From: Streptomyces sclerotialus
GTDB lineage: Bacteria; Actinomycetota; Actinomycetes; Streptomycetales; Streptomycetaceae
DNA: 64,000 nucleotides
NCBI RefSeq assembly: GCF_040907265.1
Contig: NZ_JBFOHP010000002.1
Coordinates: 3,310,501-3,374,500, forward strand
Reading direction: 5' to 3'
Shown here: in pieces, positions 51,731 to 61,105 of the stretch
Layout of the letters: every line of letters begins with the position of its first letter
Numbering within the stretch: position 1 is the first letter of the stretch
The notes under the pieces: model-generated
Database searches by the model: none
The model's input: the letters and a program-made list of their open reading frames with translations, nothing else
What the model was told of the DNA's origin: nothing
Position numbers and translations under genes: made by a program

Positions 51731-54700
51731 ATGGATCCCCGGCTGACCGTCGTCATCCCGATCTACAACGTCGAGGAGTACCTCCCCGAGTGCCTGCGGT
51801 CCGTGGCCGGCCAGACCCTGCGGGAGCTGGACGTGGTGATGGTCGACGACGGCTCCACCGACGCGGGGCCCGGACTGGCCCGCGGGTTCGCCGCCGGCGA
51901 CCCGCGCTTCCGGCTGGTGACGCAGGAGAACGGGGGCCTGGGGCACGCCCGCAACACCGGTGCCCGGCACGCCGATCCGCGTACCGCCTACCTCACGTTC
52001 ATGGACAGCGACGACGTGCTGCCGCCGCGTGCGTACGAGGGCCTGGTGTCGCTGCTGGAGGAGTCCGGCTCGGACTTCGCGACCGGCAACGTCTGGCGGC
52101 TCACCGCCGAGGGCCCCAGCCAGGCCTGGCAGCACAAGACCATGACCCGCACGGTCAAGGGCACCCACATCAGCAAGGACCTCACGCTGCTGGCCGACCG
52201 GGTGGCCTGGAACAAGGTCTTCCGCCGCACCTTCTGGGACCGGCACGGGCTGGCCTTCCCCGAGGGCGTGCTCTACGAGGACACCCCGCTCACCATTCCC
52301 GCGCACTTCCTGGCCGAGGCCGTCGACGTCCTCCACGAGCACGTCTACTACTGGCGCATCCGCGAGGGCTCGATCACCCGCCGCCGCACCGACGTCAAGG
52401 GCGTACGCGACCGGCTCGCCGCCGTCGACGGCGTCAGCCGGTTCCTCGCCGACCCGGAGCGCACCCGCTGGACCCGGTACAAGCGCGACTACGACCGCTC
52501 CGTCCTCCTCGACGACCTCCAGTACTTCATCGACGCGCTGCCCATGGCGGGCGCGGAGTACCACCGGGTCTTCATGACCGGCGCCCGGGACTTCCTCAGC
52601 CGGATCGACCCCTCGCTCTACGCCGAACTCCCCGTCGAGCAGCGCATGAAGTGGGCGCTGATCCGGGAGGGCCGCCTCGACGACCTGCTGCGGCTGCTGG
52701 AGTACCAGCAGCGCAACAACTCCGGTTTCCACGTGGCGGGCCCGCCGCTGCACAAGCGCGCGGTGCTCGCGGTGGGCGGCGGCCGGCCCATCCCGCTGCC
52801 GCCCGCCGTCACCCGGCTCACCGCCAGGGACCTGCCGGTACGGGCGCGGCTGCGGGAGGCGGTGTGGCGGGACGGGAAGCTGGTGCTGCGCGGCTACGCC
52901 TACATCCGCAACATCGCGGCGCCCGGCCGGCTCAGCTGTCTGAAGGCGGCGGTGCTGATGTCCGGCAAGCGCCGGATCGTCCTGCCGGTGCGGTCCGTGC
53001 CCGCTCCCGACGCCACCCACAACTCGCGCCAGGAGCAGCACTGCTACGACTGGTCCGGCTTCGAGATCACGGTGGACCCCAAGCGGCTGGCCAAGGGCGG
53101 CAGGTTCACGCCCGGCCAGTGGAAGGCGGGCATCGTGGTGGCCGGGGCCGGGGTGGTCCGCCCGGCCGCGCTGCGCGCCCTGGACACCGGCTCCGGCGCC
53201 GCACCGCTGCCGCACGAAGTGGCCGACGGGATGCGGGTCGTGCCCTGGTACAAGGACGGGCGGCTGCACCTCTCCGTGGAGCGGACCGTACGGCGGCTGG
53301 CGGGGCAGCGGACGGTGGGTGACGGCGCGGCCGAACTGACCGTGCGGGACGCCTCGGCCGACGCGCCGGTGGCGCTGCGGCTGACCCGCCGCGGCACAGG
53401 CGAGCGGATCGAACGGCCGCTCACGGGCGAGGACGTGACGCCCGAGGGCACCGGCCACCGTCTCACCCTCCGCATCGACCCCGCAGAGCTGGCCGCTCCC
53501 GCCCCGCCGGCCGACGGGCTCCCCGGAGGGCCGGGGCAGGAGACCGGCGCGACCTGGGATCCCGTACTGGTCTACGCGGACGCCAAGACCGCCCGGATCG
53601 CGGCCGACCCCACCGTGCCGGCCGGCCGGCAGGTCGACAGCAGCGGCCGGGAGCTGGTGGTCACCGCCACGGCGGCGGGCAACCTCGTCCTGCACACGCG
53701 TCTCCCCGAGCCGTTCGCCGACCGGCTGGCGTGGCGGCCGGACGGGACGCTGGAGGTGGCCGGGATGCTGCCGGGCGCGGCGGCGGGCACGGCGCGGATC
53801 ACCGCCGTGCTGCGGCACAGCCGGTTCGCCGCCGAGGTGGCCTTCGCCGCGTCCCGGGACGGCGAACGGTTCACGGCCGAACTGCGGCCCGCCGCCGTGC
53901 CCTCCTACGGCGGCGCGCTCCCGCTCCGTGAGGGACGCTGGTACCTCTTCCTGCGCACGGCGGAGCCCGGAGCGGACCGGCACGACGGCGGCGACCTGCC
54001 CGTACGGCTGTGCCCCACGCTCTTCGCGGCGCTGCCCTCGCCCTGCCCGGCGGCGCCCAAACCGCTCACCGTCGACCGCCGCTTCCACGACCGGATGTTC
54101 ATCGAGGCGGGCCCCGCCGTGCCGGACGCGGACCGCGGCCCGTACCGGCAGCGGCTGCTGCGCGAGGAGCACTACCCGCGCCGCCGCTCACGCCCGCTGC
54201 GCGACACCGTCCTCTTCAGCAGCTTCGACGGGCGCTGCGGCGGCGACTCTCCGCGTGCGGTGCACGAGGCCCTGGCCCGTCGCGAACCGGCCGTCGAGCA
54301 TCTGTGGGTGGTCCGCGACGCCCGCGCGCAGGCCCCGGCCGGCACCCGCCCGGTGCTGCTGGGCAGCGCGGAGTGGCACGAGGCGCTGGCCCGCAGCCGG
54401 CGCGTCGTCACCAACACCCACCTCCCGGAGTGGTTCGTCCGCCGTGCGGGGCAGCAGGTCCTCCAGACCTGGCACGGCACCCCCGTCAAGCGCATCGGCG
54501 CCGACCTGGCCGGCACGCTCTGCGCCGACCTGGTCCATCTCTGGCCGCAGCCGCGCCGCGGCCACCAGTGGAGCGTGCTGCTCTCCCCCAACGCGCACAG
54601 CACGGCCCTGCTGGGCCGCGCCCTGGGCTACGAGGGCGACATCTGCGAGACCGGCCTGCCGCGTACCGACGCCCTGGTCACCGGCGACCGCGCGGAGCCG

Positions 54701-55276
54701 GCCCGGCGGGTGCGGGAGCACCTCGGCGTCCCCGCGGACAAGAAGCTGGTGCTGTACGCGCCGACGCAGCGCGACGACAAGGCGTACGACGCTGACCACT
54801 ACCAGCTGCACCTGCCGCTGGACCTGGCGCACGCCGAGGCCGCGCTCGGCGCCGACCACGTGCTGCTGCTGCGCAGCCATCCGCTGGTGGCCGACCGGGT
54901 AGCGGCCCCGCCCCGCGGTTTCGTCCGGGACGTCAGCGACTTCCCCGACGCGACGGAGCTGCTGCTGGCCGCCGACGTGCTGGTGACGGACTACTCCTCG
55001 CTGGCGGTGGACTTCGCCAACACCGGGCGCCCGATGCTGTTCCTGACGCCGGACCTGGCGCACTTCCGGGACACCGTGCGCGGCTTCACGTTCGACTTCG
55101 AGGCGCAGGCCCCCGGCCCGCTGCTGTCGGACACCGGGGAGCTGGTGGACGCGCTGCGCGACCTGGACGGGGTGGCACGGCGCAGCGCGCAGGCGTACGC
55201 GCGGTTCCGTGCGGCGTACTGCGCGCGGGACGACGGCGGCGCCGCGGCCCGCGCCGCGGAACTGCTGCTGGGGTGA
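51731..55276 (+). CDS. Large GT2-TagF fusion protein with an extra central domain (third copy)
   Basis: 1181 residues from the ATG at 51731. Residues ~1-260 are a GT2 domain (PRLTVVIPIYNVEEYLPECL, VMVDDGSTDAGPG, TYLTFMDSDDVLPP-like AYLTFMDSDDVLPPRAYEGL, VAWNKVFRRTFWDRHGLAFP). Residues ~380-760 are beta-rich and resemble the carbohydrate-binding or TarS/TarP-type middle region, absent from the 752 and 782 residue paralogues (VWRDGKLVLRGYAYIRNIAA). Residues ~790-1180 are the glycerophosphotransferase domain (VLQTWHGTPVKRIGADLAGT, VLYAPTQRDDKAYDADHYQL, VTDYSSLAVDFANTGRPMLF). Here the family-typical WHGTP is intact, unlike the other two. It starts a plus-strand unit; the methyltransferase gene after it faces the other way. 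Confidence 0.9.
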   Translation: MDPRLTVVIPIYNVEEYLPECLRSVAGQTLRELDVVMVDDGSTDAGPGLARGFAAGDPRFRLVTQENGGLGHARNTGARHADPRTAYLTFMDSDDVLPPRAYEGLVSLLEESGSDFATGNVWRLTAEGPSQAWQHKTMTRTVKGTHISKDLTLLADRVAWNKVFRRTFWDRHGLAFPEGVLYEDTPLTIPAHFLAEAVDVLHEHVYYWRIREGSITRRRTDVKGVRDRLAAVDGVSRFLADPERTRWTRYKRDYDRSVLLDDLQYFIDALPMAGAEYHRVFMTGARDFLSRIDPSLYAELPVEQRMKWALIREGRLDDLLRLLEYQQRNNSGFHVAGPPLHKRAVLAVGGGRPIPLPPAVTRLTARDLPVRARLREAVWRDGKLVLRGYAYIRNIAAPGRLSCLKAAVLMSGKRRIVLPVRSVPAPDATHNSRQEQHCYDWSGFEITVDPKRLAKGGRFTPGQWKAGIVVAGAGVVRPAALRALDTGSGAAPLPHEVADGMRVVPWYKDGRLHLSVERTVRRLAGQRTVGDGAAELTVRDASADAPVALRLTRRGTGERIERPLTGEDVTPEGTGHRLTLRIDPAELAAPAPPADGLPGGPGQETGATWDPVLVYADAKTARIAADPTVPAGRQVDSSGRELVVTATAAGNLVLHTRLPEPFADRLAWRPDGTLEVAGMLPGAAAGTARITAVLRHSRFAAEVAFAASRDGERFTAELRPAAVPSYGGALPLREGRWYLFLRTAEPGADRHDGGDLPVRLCPTLFAALPSPCPAAPKPLTVDRRFHDRMFIEAGPAVPDADRGPYRQRLLREEHYPRRRSRPLRDTVLFSSFDGRCGGDSPRAVHEALARREPAVEHLWVVRDARAQAPAGTRPVLLGSAEWHEALARSRRVVTNTHLPEWFVRRAGQQVLQTWHGTPVKRIGADLAGTLCADLVHLWPQPRRGHQWSVLLSPNAHSTALLGRALGYEGDICETGLPRTDALVTGDRAEPARRVREHLGVPADKKLVLYAPTQRDDKAYDADHYQLHLPLDLAHAEAALGADHVLLLRSHPLVADRVAAPPRGFVRDVSDFPDATELLLAADVLVTDYSSLAVDFANTGRPMLFLTPDLAHFRDTVRGFTFDFEAQAPGPLLSDTGELVDALRDLDGVARRSAQAYARFRAAYCARDDGGAAARAAELLLG

Positions 55277-55298
55277 GACCGGGCCGCGGGCCCGGCTG

Positions 55299-56294
55299 TC
55301 AGCGGCGCAGCCGCCGGAGGCCCTTGGCGGCGAGCGGCGGCAGGAACAGCAGCGCGGCCCGCCGGGCGCGGGCCTTCGGGCGGCGCGCCGCTGACCGGCG
55401 CTGCGCGGCCTCGGCCTCCCTGGCGGCGGACGTGGCACGCGCGTCGGTGTCGGCGCGGCGGCGCCGGATCTCCTCGGCGGCGCGTTCCTCGCTCCGCAGC
55501 GCCTCGTAGTGCCGGGACCGCGGGAGGGCGGGGAGCACGAGGTCGCGCCCGCTGATCAGGCGCAGCACCCGGTGGCCCGCGACGGTCTGGAGGTCGGCGT
55601 GGCAGTCGCCGCGGCCGACGATCTCCAGGATCAGCGCCTCCTGCCACGGCGCCGGGTCGCCCCAGGTGCCGTAGAACTTGGTGCGGCTCAGGCAGATGGG
55701 CCGCAGCCCCTGGGTGAAGAGGGCCTCCCAGACGGCGGCGGAGACGCCCGGCGTGTGCTCGGAGCGGTAGTCGTCCAGCACGACCACTCCTTCGGGTGAC
55801 AGTGCGCGGCGGGCCGCCGTGATGTCGCCGCGTACGTGGTCGTACAGGTGCGAGGCGTCGACGTGCACGAAACGGCAGCTGCCCGGCGCCACCTCCTCGG
55901 GGACGAGCGTGGTGGGCCCCTGGAGAACGGTGGGCAGCTCGTCATGGAAAGCGAGGTAATTCGCCTCGAAGGCGCGGCGGGTGAGCGTCGCGTACGAGCC
56001 CCGCATCTCGGCGCCGTTGGCCTCGTCGCCGGCCGGGGAATCGAAGAGGTCACAGACCGTGAATTCCTCCCCCGGATTCAGGTAGCGGGCCAGATAAATG
56101 GCGCTCTTTCCCAGGTACGCGCCCATTTCCAGCAGGTCGCCGCGCACGCCGGTGCGGGCCTGGTGCGCCAGCAGCCAGTCGAAGAGCAGCTGGTCCTGGT
56201 CGAAGAACCAGCCTTTGACGTCCGCCAGCGTGCCCGGCCGCGGCAGCGCGGCTCCGGCGGGCGCGATGAGGGTCTCGGTGTTCAGTGGTGTCAT
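55299..56294 (-). CDS. Class I SAM-dependent methyltransferase (second copy)
   Basis: 331 residues from the ATG at 56294, with GAGAGG six bases upstream. It is a paralogue of the 48.3-49.2 kb enzyme: TLADVKGWFFDQDQLLFDWL, GDLLEMGAYLGKSAIYLARY, FTVCDLFDSPAGDEANGAEM, FVHVDASHLYDHVRGDITAA and LSPEGVVVLDDYRSEHTPGV align almost directly. An Arg/Ala-rich coiled tail (SEERAAEEIRRRRADTDARA) is longer than in the first copy and ends hydrophobic/basic (ALLFLPPLAAKGLRRLRR), suggesting membrane contact. Its start lies inside the 3' end region upstream of the GT39 gene stop (36 bases), so both are likely one minus-strand operon. The substrate is inferred to be a cluster glycopolymer. Confidence 0.9.
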   Translation of the reverse strand: MTPLNTETLIAPAGAALPRPGTLADVKGWFFDQDQLLFDWLLAHQARTGVRGDLLEMGAYLGKSAIYLARYLNPGEEFTVCDLFDSPAGDEANGAEMRGSYATLTRRAFEANYLAFHDELPTVLQGPTTLVPEEVAPGSCRFVHVDASHLYDHVRGDITAARRALSPEGVVVLDDYRSEHTPGVSAAVWEALFTQGLRPICLSRTKFYGTWGDPAPWQEALILEIVGRGDCHADLQTVAGHRVLRLISGRDLVLPALPRSRHYEALRSEERAAEEIRRRRADTDARATSAAREAEAAQRRSAARRPKARARRAALLFLPPLAAKGLRRLRR

Positions 56295-56329
56295 GTCCGG
56301 CCTCTCGACGGGAAACGCGGTGCCGGACA

Positions 56330-57976
56330 TTAGCCGCCGGAGACGGCGGAATCCGGAATGGGCGGCCGGCTCGGCGCGTAAGAGGGGCGCGTCACGAACA
56401 GCGCCACATTCGCGCCGGGTCCGTCCAGCCAGTACCGCTGTACGCACCTCTCGTGCAGCAGCCGCCACTTGGCGGACTCCGCCGCGTCGTGCCGGAACCA
56501 CCGGGTGCGGTCCACCCCGTCGGCGGCGACCAGCCAGACCCGGCCGGTACGGGCCAGCCGGGCGCGGATCTCCCGCAGCGGCGCGTCCCGCCCGTAGAGG
56601 GTGCCGGACGCCGCGCCGGAGACGCCGAGCGTGAGGTCCGTCAGCCCGGCGAACCGCTCCGGATGGGCGAGCCCCACCCGCCGCGCGTACGTGGGCACGT
56701 AGAAGACGCCGTCACCCGGCGCCGCGCGGCGCGCGACGGCCGCCGCCACGGCCGCGAGGTCGTCCGGACGGCTCGCGGGCTCCCGTTCGCGCCGCTGAGC
56801 GGGGAGCTGCCCCAGGAAGGCCACGGCGACCACGGCCGCGCCCGCCACCGCCACCAGGCGCGGCGGCAGCCGCCGGTGCCGCCGTACGGCCACCGCGTCC
56901 ACCAGGCGCTCGGCCCCCGCCGCCGCGGCCAGCGCGACGCCCGGCAGGCAGAAGAGCAGATAGCGGTCGAGGAAGGCCGGGTACCGCTGGGAGGCCAGGA
57001 AGAGCAGTACGGGCGGCAGCAGCGCGAGCGGCAGCGCGACGGCGGACAGGCCGAGCGGGCCGCGCCGGGGCAGCGGGCGCACCGCCGCCACCGCCACCAG
57101 GGCGCACACCGCCACGACCGCCGGCACGGACGGTCCGGCGAACGACTGCAGCAGCAGCCGGGCGGCGCGCAGCCCCGGCGGGTACAGCCAGCTCAGCTGG
57201 TGGCTCTGGCCACGGGACAGCGCCACCAGCGGCAGCAGCGCGAGCGCCGCCGCGCAGGCCGCCGCCGCCCAGCGCCACCACACCGTGCGCGGGACCCGGG
57301 AGACCAGCAGGGTCAGCGCGTGCGCGGCGAGCAGCAGTACGGCGCACTCGTGCAGGACGGCGGTGACCGCAGCGACGGCGGCGTACCCGGCCCAGTCCCG
57401 GGCCCGGCCGCGGCGCACGGCGGTGACCAGCAGCAGGGTGGCGAGCGTGGCGCCCGCCGTGACCAGCGCGTAGGAGCGGCCCTCCTGCGCGTAGTGGCTC
57501 GTCGTGGGCAGGGTGGCGAAGAGCAGCCCGGCCCACAGGCCCACGCGCGGCGCGGCCAGCCGGCTCCCGAGGAGCGCCACCAGTCCGGCCGCGGCCGTCG
57601 CGCCGAGCACGGACGGCAGCCGCAGCACCGGCCCGTCGCGGAGCGACAGCCCGGAGAACCCCTCGGCGAGCGCCCCGTAACCGTGCATCAGGGCGTAGTA
57701 CAGGCCGTGCACCGCGTCGGCGTTCCCGAGCAGGTCCCACAGCTGCGGCAGCGGGCGGCCGGCGAGCTGCGCGGTGGCCGCCTCGTCCCGCCACAGCGTG
57801 CCGCGGTCCAGGCCCCACAGCCCGAGTACGAGCATGACCGCGCACGGGACGAGGACGGCGAGGGCGGTGGCGCGGCACCGCACGCGCGGGCCGGTGCGCG
57901 CGGGCCGCGGGGCCCGGCCCGGCACCGCGGCCGGCGGCCGCTGCTCCTCGGGGTCCGCCACGCTCGGTCCGCTCAT
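56330..57976 (-). CDS. GT39-like multi-membrane glycosyltransferase
   Basis: 548 residues. About ten to twelve hydrophobic helices (ATALAVLVPCAVMLVLGLWG, LGATAAAGLVALLGSRLAAP, LPLALLPPVLLFLASQRYPA) follow a Pro/Arg-rich N-terminus. The first outside loop has the ArnT/PMT-type acidic motif LDRGTLWRDEAATAQLAGRP, with D and E as expected for a lipid-phosphate-sugar transferase. The C-terminal ~140 residues form a soluble outside domain (DGVFYVPTYARRVGLAHPER). It would use a polyprenyl-phosphate sugar to decorate a surface polymer or protein. Only 36 bases separate it from the methyltransferase gene. Confidence 0.87.
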   Translation of the reverse strand: MSGPSVADPEEQRPPAAVPGRAPRPARTGPRVRCRATALAVLVPCAVMLVLGLWGLDRGTLWRDEAATAQLAGRPLPQLWDLLGNADAVHGLYYALMHGYGALAEGFSGLSLRDGPVLRLPSVLGATAAAGLVALLGSRLAAPRVGLWAGLLFATLPTTSHYAQEGRSYALVTAGATLATLLLVTAVRRGRARDWAGYAAVAAVTAVLHECAVLLLAAHALTLLVSRVPRTVWWRWAAAACAAALALLPLVALSRGQSHQLSWLYPPGLRAARLLLQSFAGPSVPAVVAVCALVAVAAVRPLPRRGPLGLSAVALPLALLPPVLLFLASQRYPAFLDRYLLFCLPGVALAAAAGAERLVDAVAVRRHRRLPPRLVAVAGAAVVAVAFLGQLPAQRREREPASRPDDLAAVAAAVARRAAPGDGVFYVPTYARRVGLAHPERFAGLTDLTLGVSGAASGTLYGRDAPLREIRARLARTGRVWLVAADGVDRTRWFRHDAAESAKWRLLHERCVQRYWLDGPGANVALFVTRPSYAPSRPPIPDSAVSGG

Positions 57977-58043
57977 ACCGGAAATCCTGTCCGGCGCCCG
58001 GCGGATCCGCCCGCCGGGCCGGCCGGCCGGAGCGGCGGCGGCC

Positions 58044-59879
58044 CTACGGCACGGGCACCTCGAACGGGCCCGGCAGCGGGAAGTACGCCTCCAGGAACGG
58101 CCGCAGCAGCGCCAGCTGGTCCGCCAGGTCGGTCTCCTCCGACCGGGTGTCGTTCAGGCAGAAGACGTCCCGGTCGCGGTGGGCGAGCAGCCGGTCCAGC
58201 CGGTCGGCGGCGTTCGGCCGGGAGAGGTCGAGGTAGGAGTACGCGATGTCGGCGGGCAGCGCCCGGCCGGTGTGGAAGGCGTAGTAGTGGTGCAGCGAGG
58301 ACGGGATGGAGATGTCGTCGACGCTGCGGAAGCGGTGCGAGGCGGTCGCCCGGTGCTCCGCGCCGAACTCCCGTTCTATCTCGGCGAGCACGCTGCGCCG
58401 CAGGGCGTGCGGTACGTGCTTCATCTTCTGCACGGGAGTGGTGCCGAAGCGGGCCTCGATGAGCCTGCGGTTGTTCTTGCCCGCGACGGACACCGGGACG
58501 TCGTCGTCGCCGGGCGGGCCGAGCGGCACCAGCGCGGGCGAGGGGAAGTACTTCGTCAGCCCGTTGGCCAGGAAGAAGTCGTGCGGCGAGGCCTCCCGGC
58601 CGAGGAAGACGTCGTCGTTGAAGTAGAGGAAGTGCTCCGAGAGGCCGTCTATGTGGTGCAGCTGGCTCTCGATGGCGTGTGAGTTGAAGGTCGGTAGATC
58701 CCCCGTTTCGGTGAATATCTCGCGGTGGCTGACGATTGTCACGCGTGGGTGCGCCGTGTTGAGCCAGGCCGGTACCTGGTCGTCGGTGACGAGGTAGACG
58801 TCGCGCACCCAGGGCGCGTACATGTCCAGCGAGCGCAGGGAATAGCGCAGCTCGTCGCGGTTGGCGTAGCGCGCGGCGTTGGCCGCCTCGTCGTGGTACG
58901 CCTGCCCGGTGTACTTGGCGCGGCGCTCCAGCCACGCCGGGTCGGCGCCGTCCACCCAGGTGTAGACGACGTCGACGGGGAAGGTGATGTCGCCGGGCAG
59001 CGGCACGGTGAAGTCGCGGTAGGTGGTGACCTGCGGGGTCCGGTCGTCGCCCGAGCCGTTCGGGCAGGTGAAGAGCGCGGCGGGGACGTCGATGCGGCGG
59101 CCCCGGGCCGGCACCCACTCGGTGACGGCGTTCCGCCGCGGCGCGATGAGCCGGTCCTCCTCGCGCGGCCAGAACTCCACGTCGCAGCCGTACGCCTCGT
59201 CCAGCACGAGCGAGCGGGCCGGGTCCGTACGGAACCAGGTGACCCGGAACAGCCCGGCACGCGCGGCCCGGTGCCAGCCTCCTGAGTCGTAACCGGGCGC
59301 GGTGTGCCGGACCTCGCGCCCCGGGGTCAGCAGCGAGACGTAGCCGGGCAGCTCGCGGCAGCGGGCGGCCAGCGCGGTGAGCGCGCGCGACCCGTCCTCG
59401 GCGGCCACCGCGACCACGCCCCGGCCGCGCTCCTTGCCGCGCACGCAGAAGTGGCCGACGCCGGCCCGCTCCAGGGTCTCGGTGACGGTGACGAGGTTGT
59501 CGCGGCGGGCCCGGGCGGGCGAGAGGTCGTGCTGCACGAGGGCGATGCGCGGGTGCCCGTCGGCCATGGTGACGGCCCGGCCGGGTCCGGAGGCGAGGGC
59601 GCGGTGGCACAGCGCCACGCCCCGGGTGCGCAGCCCGTCCAGATGCCGGGCCGTCGCCAGCCAGCTGACCTGCTGTTTGATGCGGCGGCGCAGCTCGGGG
59701 GTGCTGCGGGTCGCGATGGCCCGCCGCAGCTGCTCCGGTACGGCCTTGCGGTAGACCGACACCAGGGTCGACGCCTCCGGGTTGATCCGCCGCACCGTCC
59801 CCCTGGCGCGGCCCGCACCCGGATGCCGTACGGGCCGGCGGCGCGGTCCGGCGGTCCGCTGTCCCATCTGTGCACTCAC
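58044..59879 (-). CDS. Stealth-family sugar-phosphate transferase
   Basis: 611 residues from the GTG at 59879, with GGGGGAG six bases upstream; an ATG at 59867 is the alternative. The four Stealth regions are clear: CR1 [20 protein letters not shown] (~297), CR2 [20 protein letters not shown] with [11 protein letters not shown] (~340-370), CR3 [20 protein letters not shown] with YFNDDVFLG (~397-426), CR4 [12 protein letters not shown] (~532). Family members are hexose-1-phosphate transferases of capsule synthesis. The N-terminal ~290 residues are not Stealth and include a polymer-like module ([20 protein letters not shown]). It ends about 70 bases from the GT39 gene start and is divergent from the 60.1-61.1 kb gene. 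Confidence 0.92.
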   Translation of the reverse strand: MSAQMGQRTAGPRRRPVRHPGAGRARGTVRRINPEASTLVSVYRKAVPEQLRRAIATRSTPELRRRIKQQVSWLATARHLDGLRTRGVALCHRALASGPGRAVTMADGHPRIALVQHDLSPARARRDNLVTVTETLERAGVGHFCVRGKERGRGVVAVAAEDGSRALTALAARCRELPGYVSLLTPGREVRHTAPGYDSGGWHRAARAGLFRVTWFRTDPARSLVLDEAYGCDVEFWPREEDRLIAPRRNAVTEWVPARGRRIDVPAALFTCPNGSGDDRTPQVTTYRDFTVPLPGDITFPVDVVYTWVDGADPAWLERRAKYTGQAYHDEAANAARYANRDELRYSLRSLDMYAPWVRDVYLVTDDQVPAWLNTAHPRVTIVSHREIFTETGDLPTFNSHAIESQLHHIDGLSEHFLYFNDDVFLGREASPHDFFLANGLTKYFPSPALVPLGPPGDDDVPVSVAGKNNRRLIEARFGTTPVQKMKHVPHALRRSVLAEIEREFGAEHRATASHRFRSVDDISIPSSLHHYYAFHTGRALPADIAYSYLDLSRPNAADRLDRLLAHRDRDVFCLNDTRSEETDLADQLALLRPFLEAYFPLPGPFEVPVP

Positions 59880-60067
59880 TCCGGTCTCCCCCTCTGCGTC
59901 GCTCCCCGTGTCCGGTCATTTACCCCTATGGGCTCTTGATGCCACTATGACGCCGTACGTACCGGTACACATCCCCTGTGCGTCCGGCCCCTGGGGATGC
60001 CCGCGTCCTCATAGGGGAGGACCCTCCACAAGAGATGACTCGTCAGCGGACGAGAAGGATGCCCGCC

Positions 60068-61105
60068 ATGCACCAGGTCCTGCTGTCCCGAGCGGTGAAG
60101 GCCGGCCGCCGCGCCCGCCGCGCGGCGGGCGGCGTACGACGTCGCTTCGCCCGTGTCGACACCGTCCCCGTGCTCGCCGCGCGCCTGCGCCCGCGGCCCG
60201 TCCTGCGCCCCGTCCACCTCTCCGTCCTGGGCGGCCGCACCCTGAACGTGGCGGTGCGTTACCCCCGCCGCGCCGAAGGCGTCGGCGCCGCACTGCTCCG
60301 TCTGGACCACCGCGGCCACCGCCGGACCGCGCCGCTGACGCCCGAGCCGCAGCCCGACGGCACCCTGCTGCTCACCGCGACGGCCCCGCTCCACTTCGCG
60401 CCCCACGACCCCGCGTCCCACGGCCCGCCCCCGGAGCCCGGCGTCCTCGCCCTGGGCCCCGGCGTCTGGCGGCTCTCCCTCGCCGTGACCGACACGGCCG
60501 GCCGGGAGACCCTCGCCGACCTCCGCGCCGCCCCGCCCCGCGCCGTGGCGGGACCGACCCTCCCGTACTCCCCCGACCCCGGCAGCGGGGCCCTCTTCCG
60601 CCCCGTGCGATCGGCCGACGGCCACGCCCTGCTCAAGGTCTCGGGCCCGGCCCCGCAGGCCGAGCTGGTCGCGCTCGGCCTGCGCTGGGACCGCGTCACC
60701 GTGCAGATCAGACTGGTCGGCCCGCTGCCCCGGCACGCCGCCTGGACGGCCGAGGCCGTGCGGCAGGGCCCGGGGAGCACCGTGCTGCCCATGCCGCTGG
60801 AACAGGGTGCTGGGCACCTCACCGCCGACCTGCCGCTGGCCGCGATGGCCGCCGACGGGCACGTCCAGCACACCTGGGAGGTGCGGCTGCGGTCCGGCCG
60901 GACCCGGCTGAAGGTCGGCCGCCGGCTGACCGACGTACGCCACCCGAAGCGGGTCTTCCGTACGCCCTACCGCTCCATAGCGCTGGCGGACGGCCGGCTG
61001 CTGCGGGTGCACGCCCAGCTCTCGGCGGCCGGGACCCTCACCGTCAGCTGCGCCGCGTACGCGGTGCCCGCCCGCGCCCACGAGCCCTCGGAGGACCGGC
61101 CATGA
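60068..61105 (+). CDS. Uncharacterised protein translationally coupled to the GT4-Stealth fusion
   Basis: 345 residues from the ATG at 60068, with GAAGGA eight bases upstream. Not recognised. A very basic start (RAVKAGRRARRAAGGVRRRF) is followed by two beta-rich halves (~45-165 and ~200-330) with similar strands, e.g. VHLSVLGGRTLNVAVRYPRR and ELVALGLRWDRVTVQIRLVG. They look like two tandem immunoglobulin- or carbohydrate-binding-like sandwiches. The middle region resembles segments seen within TarS-type glycosyltransferase tails (weak impression). There is no signal peptide or membrane helix. The stop overlaps the ATG of the fusion gene by four bases (ATGA), so it is made in stoichiometry with it and may be a partner or targeting subunit. 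Confidence 0.7.
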   Translation: MHQVLLSRAVKAGRRARRAAGGVRRRFARVDTVPVLAARLRPRPVLRPVHLSVLGGRTLNVAVRYPRRAEGVGAALLRLDHRGHRRTAPLTPEPQPDGTLLLTATAPLHFAPHDPASHGPPPEPGVLALGPGVWRLSLAVTDTAGRETLADLRAAPPRAVAGPTLPYSPDPGSGALFRPVRSADGHALLKVSGPAPQAELVALGLRWDRVTVQIRLVGPLPRHAAWTAEAVRQGPGSTVLPMPLEQGAGHLTADLPLAAMAADGHVQHTWEVRLRSGRTRLKVGRRLTDVRHPKRVFRTPYRSIALADGRLLRVHAQLSAAGTLTVSCAAYAVPARAHEPSEDRP

